In this document: positions 3,437-7,169 of the stretch, one piece after another
Position numbering within the stretch: position 1 is the stretch's first letter
Layout of the letters: each line of letters begins with the position of its first letter
Notes under the pieces: generated by a model
The model's database searches: none
What the model saw: the letters and a program-made list of their open reading frames with translations, nothing else
Told to the model about the DNA's origin: nothing
Program-made: the position numbers and the translations under genes
Source of the DNA: JBBQHM01 sp038323965
GTDB lineage: Bacteria > Verrucomicrobiota > Verrucomicrobiia > Chthoniobacterales > UBA10450
Length of the DNA stretch: 7,169 nucleotides
Reading direction: 5' to 3'
NCBI GenBank assembly: GCA_038323965.1
Contig: JBBQHM010000114.1
Location: forward strand, 1 to 7,169

Positions 3437-5773
3437 ATGAAGCGATGGGATTCGCCGGCTAGAAAGCAGCCCAGGCTCCAGCAGGTCGAGGGCGATCACG
3501 GCTTCGCAGAGGTCTCAAAAGTGCCGAGCATAAACCCCGAGCCGGTTCCGCCGAAAGCGGGTGGACAGAAACCATTCGCGCCTCTGAGTTCAATCTGCAG
3601 TTCCGCTATCGGTCGCGGCGCCAACGCGCGTGCCCGCAGTCCGCGGTGGCTGGCGCGAATGCGCGGGCGTGCTTTGATCTGGCTGCTCGCTTCGACCGTG
3701 GCAGCGCTCAGCACTGCTGACGCATTCTCCGCCCCGCGCCATAAGGCCGTGCCGCTGCATCAGAACAAGGCGGTCAAGGCCAAGTACCACAAACACACGA
3801 CTAACCAACTGGTAACTGGCAATTCAGCGGAGGCACCGCTGCCACCGGTTTTTGCCGCGACCAAGCAGGCGATCGAGCTGATGCGCCAGCGCAAGACCAA
3901 GGAAGCAACCGCGCTTGCGACGTCGATCGGCGATCCGGTGGCGCAGCAGCTTGTCGAATGGGCACTGCTGCGCCACTCCGACAGCGAAGCCGGATTCGAG
4001 CGCTACGCTGCTTTCATCCGGGCCAATCCTGATTGGCCGAGCATACCGCTGCTGCGCCGGCGCGCAGAGGGGAAGCTATGGCAGGAGGGGCGCGACGCCG
4101 CCACGGTTCGCCGCTTCGTCGGCGAGCAGCCGACCAGCGCGGCGGGCCGGCTTGCGTTCGCGCGCGTGCTGATGAGCGAGGGCGACCGTGCCGGGGCCGA
4201 TCGCGAAGTTCGCGCGGTGTGGCAGTCGGCGCAACTTCCGGCCAACCTTGAAGCCGCAATTCTCGGCGCGTTTCCCGATGTGCTGACCCGCGCCGACCAC
4301 GCTGCACGTATGGACAGGCACATCGGCGTTAAGGACTTCGGTGTGGCGATGCGTGCTGCCAGGCGTCTAGGCAAAGACGAAGTCGCGATCGTCGCGGCTT
4401 GCTCCGCAGTTGAGGCTAATTCCACCAAAGGCGGGACTCTGCTCGATGCGGTTCCCAGCGCAGCACGTGGGGATTTGGGCTACGCGCTGTGCCGGCTTCA
4501 CTGGCTACTGCGGCACGACGGCGTCACGGCGGCAGTCAAGCTGGTGCTTGAAGCCTCGCGCGAGGATCTGCAGCGTCAGGACACCGATGAATGGTGGCGC
4601 AAGCGTCGCGTGCTTGCGCGCAAGCTCATCGATCTCGGCGACGCAGAGACCGCATATCGGGTCGTGCACGAGGCCGCGCCTCCGGCCAATCCCTATTACC
4701 GCTCCGAATTTCACTTCATGGCCGGCTGGATTGCGTTGCGCTTTCTCGCCGATCCAACCACGGCGCTTAAGCATTTCGCTCACGTCGATGAAGGCGCGAC
4801 CGATCCGATCATCCTTGCGCGTGCCGCATACTGGCGCGGCCGCGCCGCCGAGGCGACCGGCCAGCTTGAGGAGATGTACGCGCAGTACGAGGCCGCTGCG
4901 CGCCATGCCACTGCCTACTATGGTCAGCTGGCGCGCGCCCGGCTTGGTCTCGGTGACATCATGTTGCTTCCGCCACTGGAACCGGTGGACGGCGATAAGA
5001 GCGAACTGCTGCACGCTGCGAACATTCTCTATGCGATCGGCGACCGCGGCCTTTTTGTGTCGTACGTGACCGACCTCGCTAAGGAGAGCAGTGACGCCGC
5101 CACGCTCGCGGCGCTCGGCCAGCTCACCGCGCACTACAACGATGCGCGGGCGATGTTGCTCATCGGCAAGACGGCGCTCGCGCGTGGCTTCGCGATGGAC
5201 CAGTACGCCTTTCCGGACATCGGCGTACCGCCCTACAGTCCGATTGGTCCCCCGCTCGATCGCTGCGTAGTCAATTCGATCGTGCGCATAGAGAGCGCCT
5301 TCAACCATCGCGATATGTCGCGGGCCAAGGCGGTCGGGCTGATGCAGGTCACCCCAGTAGCCGGGCGCGACACCGCCAAGCGGTTCGGCGTCGCCTACAA
5401 CTGGAGCCGCCTCGTGTCCGACCCAGTCTACAATACCCAGATAGGCGCCGCCGAAGTTGCAGCCTTGCTCAAGGAGTACCGCGGCTCCTACATCATGACT
5501 TTCGCCGGCTACAATGCCGGCCGCGGCCGAGTCGAACAATGGGTGGCGCAGCACGGCGATCCGCGCGATCCCAAGGTCGACCCGATCGACTGGATCGAGC
5601 GCATCCCGTTTGCCGAGACGCGCAACTACGTCCAGCGTGTAATGGAGAGCTTACAGGTTTACCGCGCGCGCTTCGGCGCCAGCACCGCGACGGTCGACCC
5701 CAACCTATACCGCGCGGCGACGGGCGAGACGCGCGCCGAGCCAGCCTCGGTGGAGGTATCTATTCCCCAATGA
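3437..5773 (+). CDS. slt: Soluble lytic murein transglycosylase (GH23, Slt70-like)
   Basis: A periplasmic enzyme that cleaves the MurNAc-GlcNAc bond of peptidoglycan, forming 1,6-anhydroMurNAc, in wall turnover. The maximal frame is 778 codons. Met75 (base 3659) begins a clear Sec signal peptide: MRGRAL, then the hydrophobic IWLLASTVAAL, then STADAFSA, with likely cleavage near residue 99. The first 74 residues have no hydrophobic or domain character, so 3659 is my preferred start. Residues about 130-590 are the helical U/L superhelix, with a typical NPDWPSIPLLRRRAEG block. Residues about 605-760 are the SLT domain: catalytic Glu619 in RIESAFN, AVGLMQ (632-637), AGYNAG (690-695) and the terminal IPFAETRNYVQRVME. 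All catalytic motifs are intact. It differs from E. coli Slt70 (645 aa) by N- and C-terminal extensions. It appears monocistronic. Confidence 0.95.
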   Translation: MKRWDSPARKQPRLQQVEGDHGFAEVSKVPSINPEPVPPKAGGQKPFAPLSSICSSAIGRGANARARSPRWLARMRGRALIWLLASTVAALSTADAFSAPRHKAVPLHQNKAVKAKYHKHTTNQLVTGNSAEAPLPPVFAATKQAIELMRQRKTKEATALATSIGDPVAQQLVEWALLRHSDSEAGFERYAAFIRANPDWPSIPLLRRRAEGKLWQEGRDAATVRRFVGEQPTSAAGRLAFARVLMSEGDRAGADREVRAVWQSAQLPANLEAAILGAFPDVLTRADHAARMDRHIGVKDFGVAMRAARRLGKDEVAIVAACSAVEANSTKGGTLLDAVPSAARGDLGYALCRLHWLLRHDGVTAAVKLVLEASREDLQRQDTDEWWRKRRVLARKLIDLGDAETAYRVVHEAAPPANPYYRSEFHFMAGWIALRFLADPTTALKHFAHVDEGATDPIILARAAYWRGRAAEATGQLEEMYAQYEAAARHATAYYGQLARARLGLGDIMLLPPLEPVDGDKSELLHAANILYAIGDRGLFVSYVTDLAKESSDAATLAALGQLTAHYNDARAMLLIGKTALARGFAMDQYAFPDIGVPPYSPIGPPLDRCVVNSIVRIESAFNHRDMSRAKAVGLMQVTPVAGRDTAKRFGVAYNWSRLVSDPVYNTQIGAAEVAALLKEYRGSYIMTFAGYNAGRGRVEQWVAQHGDPRDPKVDPIDWIERIPFAETRNYVQRVMESLQVYRARFGASTATVDPNLYRAATGETRAEPASVEVSIPQ

Positions 5774-5825
5774 CGCCTGCCTGGAGCGCACCTGTCCCTA
5801 CCGAAAATCAAATCCGGACATATTG

Positions 5826-5924
5826 ATGGTGCAATCCTCCGAGGAGCGGCTTGGCAACGACGTCGCCAACAGCCTGGACCGCGCGCAAAGCGTACTCACC
5901 ATTGCCGACGAAGTGATCGAATAA
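5826..5924 (+). pseudogene. Possible 3' fragment of an ABC-transporter solute-binding protein gene
   Basis: A 32-codon frame ending SVLTIADEVIE before its stop. The ending xSVLAIADEVIE is typical of the C-terminus of a large rhizobial family of ABC-type solute-binding proteins (PF04392-like), so this may be a relic of such a gene. The residues before it (GNDVANSLDRAQ) do not match the usual AKALGLTVPP, so the match is limited to about ten residues and could be chance. No intact transporter gene is nearby. Confidence 0.3.
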
Positions 5925-6187
5925 CGGATCGAGCATTTATAATTCGGGATAGCTGCATGCGGCACATGCTGCGTTGCACCGAAGTCTCGGAGCGAATCGA
6001 CACTCTGGGTCAACAGTGACGGTTTGGGCGCGCGCGTGGCAAAATAGAACGCGCCGCGCCACGGCTAGAATGTCCAGCCGACGACGAACCTTGCCGGCGC
6101 GTGAGGCTAGCTATTCCTACGACTTCGCCCCATCTGTGGAAGCCGGCCAACGGTCTGCAGCCCCACGTGAGCGAAGCTGAAGACCAC
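5925..6187. other. Intergenic stretch with no clear gene
   Basis: Between the small fragment and the next small gene I see overlapping short frames on both strands without motifs, GC-rich runs such as GGGCGCGCGCGTGG near 6028, and no clear promoter, repeat or RNA. Confidence 0.4.
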
Positions 6188-6367
6188 ATGAGCAAAGCTG
6201 CCGAGTGTCGTGAGAAATTGAGCAAGTCTCCCTATCCAGCCGACAAAGCTTCATGGCTTCACCTCGCGGATCAATGGACGAGGCGCGCTCAAAGATGCGA
6301 CTCCTCCGCCCGCACCCCCATAGCCGGCGCCAGCGAATTTATCGGGCGATTTTTCAGCGAGAAGTAG
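6188..6367 (+). CDS. Small helical hypothetical protein of rhizobial AECR/DKASWLxLA type
   Basis: A 59-residue protein, MSKAAECREKLSKSPYPADK then ASWLHLADQWTRRAQRCDSS. The AECR...P.DKASWL.LA.QW.R.AQ pattern recurs in short proteins abundant in Bradyrhizobium and relatives, of unknown function. Two amphipathic helices joined near the Pro are expected; the C-terminal segment (TPIAGASEFIGRFFSEK) is variable. The frame is open to an earlier ATG at 6101, but the extra 29 residues lack conservation-like features and the family normally begins a few residues before AECR, so 6188 is chosen. It probably ends at the terminator at 6471-6500. Confidence 0.7.
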   Translation: MSKAAECREKLSKSPYPADKASWLHLADQWTRRAQRCDSSARTPIAGASEFIGRFFSEK

Positions 6368-6470
6368 CCGTGCGATAGCTCATCGTCGCCTCACTCGGCT
6401 TGCTCATCTCGGTCGCACGTAAGCGTAGCCCGCTTGCCCGCAACCTACCCGGCCGCTATATATGGCAGGG
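6368..6470. other. 3' untranslated/intergenic region
   Basis: There is no gene. A TTGCCC (6434-6439) and TATATA (6457-6462) pair with 17-bp spacing looks like a promoter, but its start would fall at the terminator just downstream, so its meaning is unclear. Confidence 0.3.
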
Positions 6471-6500
6471 GCCGCCCCAATCGTTCGGGGCGGCTTCTTT
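6471..6500 (+). terminator. Rho-independent terminator
   Basis: GCCGCCCC (6471-6478) pairs perfectly with GGGGCGGC (6487-6494) around an 8-nt loop and is followed by TTCTTT. The T-rich tail on only one side fixes the direction as plus. It likely ends the transcript of the small gene at 6188-6367 and insulates the tRNA genes downstream. Confidence 0.85.
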
Positions 6501-6541
6501 ACTCAGGAGGCTAGGCCGAGCTAGCGAGACGGGCCGATACC

Positions 6542-6560
6542 GCTAACTCCTTGATTTCTC
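6542..6560. repeat. tRNA 5'-flank repeat, copy 1
   Basis: GCTAACTCCTTGATTTCTC lies 7 nt before the tRNA-Lys remnant and matches 6887-6905 at 16 of 19 positions. It could be a shared tRNA leader or promoter segment, or a trace of duplication. Confidence 0.5.
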
Positions 6561-6567
6561 GCTTCAA

Positions 6568-6609
6568 GGGCGCATAGCTCAGTTGGTAGAGCAGCTGACT
6601 CTTAATCAG
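6568..6609 (+). pseudogene. Truncated tRNA-Lys(CTT), 5' half only
   Basis: GGGCGCATAGCTCAGTTGGT followed by AGAGCAGCTGACTCTTAATCAG is the exact 5' part of a standard tRNA-Lys: acceptor 5' strand (6568-6574), D arm and anticodon arm with loop CTCTTAA (6599-6605) and anticodon CTT (6601-6603). The match stops after TCAG of the anticodon stem. The expected variable loop, T arm, 3' acceptor strand and CCA are absent and are not found elsewhere in the window, so it cannot make a tRNA. The breakpoint lies in a region often used by tyrosine recombinases, but deletion is equally possible. Confidence 0.85.
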
Positions 6610-6886
6610 AAAAATCCCATCTCTTCATAGTTTCAAAAACAGACTTGTCGCTCAGAAATGATCCGCGCCCAGCGGCATCGCGAATGCATCTGCCGCAACG
6701 AACTCGACATGGAGACCGTGGTGTGGAACGCGGGGCAGGGGGTTTCCCCTATCCCGACTTGAGGCGCGGCTGCGGTGTCCGCGGTGTGGCTCACGCGATG
6801 TTGTTGTGTTATTTCAACCGCCGACAAACGTCGCTGTTGAGCGCCGCCGCTAGTACCCAATAAGTGCCCAAGAAAATGGGCCATAT
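6610..6886. other. Unassigned segment between the tRNA genes
   Basis: It begins exactly where the tRNA-Lys sequence breaks off. It holds a 34-codon ATG frame at 6658 (MIRAQRHRECICRNELDMET and onward) that is protein-like but unrecognised, other overlapping frames without motifs, and a small hairpin GCCCA/TGGGC (6866-6870/6877-6881) without a T-tail. I cannot assign a gene. Confidence 0.4.
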
Positions 6887-6905
6887 GCTAACTCTTTGAA
6901 ATCTC
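6887..6905. repeat. tRNA 5'-flank repeat, copy 2
   Basis: GCTAACTCTTTGAAATCTC ends 4 nt before tRNA-Arg; it is the partner of 6542-6560. Confidence 0.5.
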
Positions 6906-6909
6906 TAAC

Positions 6910-6986
6910 GCGCTCGTAGCTCAGCTGGATAGAGCACCAGACTTCGAATCTGGGGGTCGGGGGTTCGAATCCCTCCGAGCGCGCCA
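6910..6986 (+). tRNA. tRNA-Arg(TCG)
   Basis: A complete 77-nt cloverleaf with encoded CCA. The acceptor stem pairs GCGCTCG (6910-6916) with CGAGCGC (6976-6982), and the D arm carries AGCTCAGCTGGATAGAGC. The anticodon arm is CCAGA-CTTCGAA-TCTGG with anticodon TCG, reading CGA and other CGN arginine codons, and the T arm has the standard GGTTCGAATCC. All stems are intact, so it should be functional, in contrast to the broken tRNA-Lys upstream. Confidence 0.97.
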
Positions 6987-7060
6987 GCACTTGGCTGTCC
7001 AACCCGGACACATGGGTGACGGAACGTACCTAACCCGCATTTCTCACACAAATCGGCGCA

Positions 7061-7127
7061 TCGGGGCTCCGAATCAGCGAGAGTTGTTGTGCCACAACGA
7101 CTTTACGTGATTCGAGGAGAGCCCCGA
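7061..7127 (+). promoter_or_regulatory. Long hairpin burying the transposase ribosome binding site
   Basis: TCGGGGCTC (7061-7069) pairs perfectly with GAGCCCCGA (7119-7127), CGAATCA (7070-7076) with TGATTCG (7108-7114), and GTTGTTGTG (7083-7091) nearly with CACAACGAC (7093-7101). The likely Shine-Dalgarno AGGAG (7115-7119) and the first base of the ATG lie inside the 3' arm. A transcript entering from tRNA-Arg would fold this and hide the start site. Confidence 0.65.
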
Positions 7128-7169
7128 TGCCGACAGAGTGTAGCCCAGAAGTATTTGATTTTGGAACCG
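7127..7169 (+). CDS. IS1380-family transposase, N-terminus only (runs off window)
   Basis: Only 14 codons are visible, MPTECSPEVFDFGT. The start MPTEC...xxFxF is, as I recall it, typical of IS1380-family transposases in Bradyrhizobium and Rhodopseudomonas, which cut and paste the element with a DDE nuclease. The AGGAG 8 nt upstream supports the start. The catalytic part lies outside the window, so family assignment rests on a short segment and is moderate. The element sits just downstream of tRNA-Arg. Confidence 0.6.
   Translation, partial: MPTECSPEVFDFGT

Noticed and set aside
4505..5554. 349-codon open frame antisense to slt
   Set aside because: It lies wholly inside slt, whose domains and catalytic motifs are clear; this is a typical high-GC shadow frame.
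6866..6881. GCCCA/TGGGC hairpin as a terminator
   Set aside because: The stem is only 5 bp and no T-run follows in either direction.

Overview
The window looks like an accessory or remodelled stretch of an alphaproteobacterial chromosome, most likely from the Bradyrhizobium/Rhodopseudomonas group. The basis is high G+C, a rhizobial-type soluble lytic transglycosylase, a DUF3768 protein, a small AECR...DKASWLxLAxQW protein of the kind common in rhizobia, and an apparent IS1380-family transposase start. The genus is inferred from recognition, not from a search.

Layout. Positions 1-1585 hold two diverged copies of a composite repeat arranged around small accessory genes. Element A (14-180 and 660-831) is a pair of large hairpins. 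Element B (261-406 and 1068-1210) is a long cruciform plus a small hairpin. Each B ends 11-13 bp before a start codon: first a 59-residue Cys/His-rich protein (418-597), then a DUF3768 protein (1224-1553). Each gene is followed 9-10 nt after its stop by a perfect tetraloop hairpin. The order is therefore A1 | B1-gene-hairpin-A2 | B2-gene-hairpin. Several paired positions changed together between copies, so the fold itself appears conserved. This is the most interesting part of the window.

Positions 1586-2760 are more AT-rich. They hold a tight run of tiny ORFs (26, 41, 92 with an internal amber codon, and 40 codons) behind a possible promoter containing a 12-bp palindrome. The run lies between two copies of a 20-bp direct repeat (1651-1670 and 2725-2744). 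Positions 2500-3436 are mostly gene-poor, with poly-G tracts and one weak small ORF.

Positions 3437-5773 encode the one large, clear gene: a periplasmic soluble lytic murein transglycosylase (slt) that trims peptidoglycan. Its likely true start is internal, at 3659. Downstream are a short fragment ending like an ABC-transporter solute-binding protein, a small helical protein (6188-6367) and a rho-independent terminator (6471-6500).

Positions 6568-7169 are a tRNA-associated junction. A tRNA-Lys(CTT) gene is cut off after its anticodon stem, about 300 bp of unassigned sequence follows, then an intact tRNA-Arg(TCG). The window ends in the start of an IS1380-like transposase whose ribosome binding site is buried in a long hairpin. 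There is no metabolic pathway here: a conserved cell-wall gene is embedded in small mobile or accessory cargo, repeats and a tRNA/IS hotspot.
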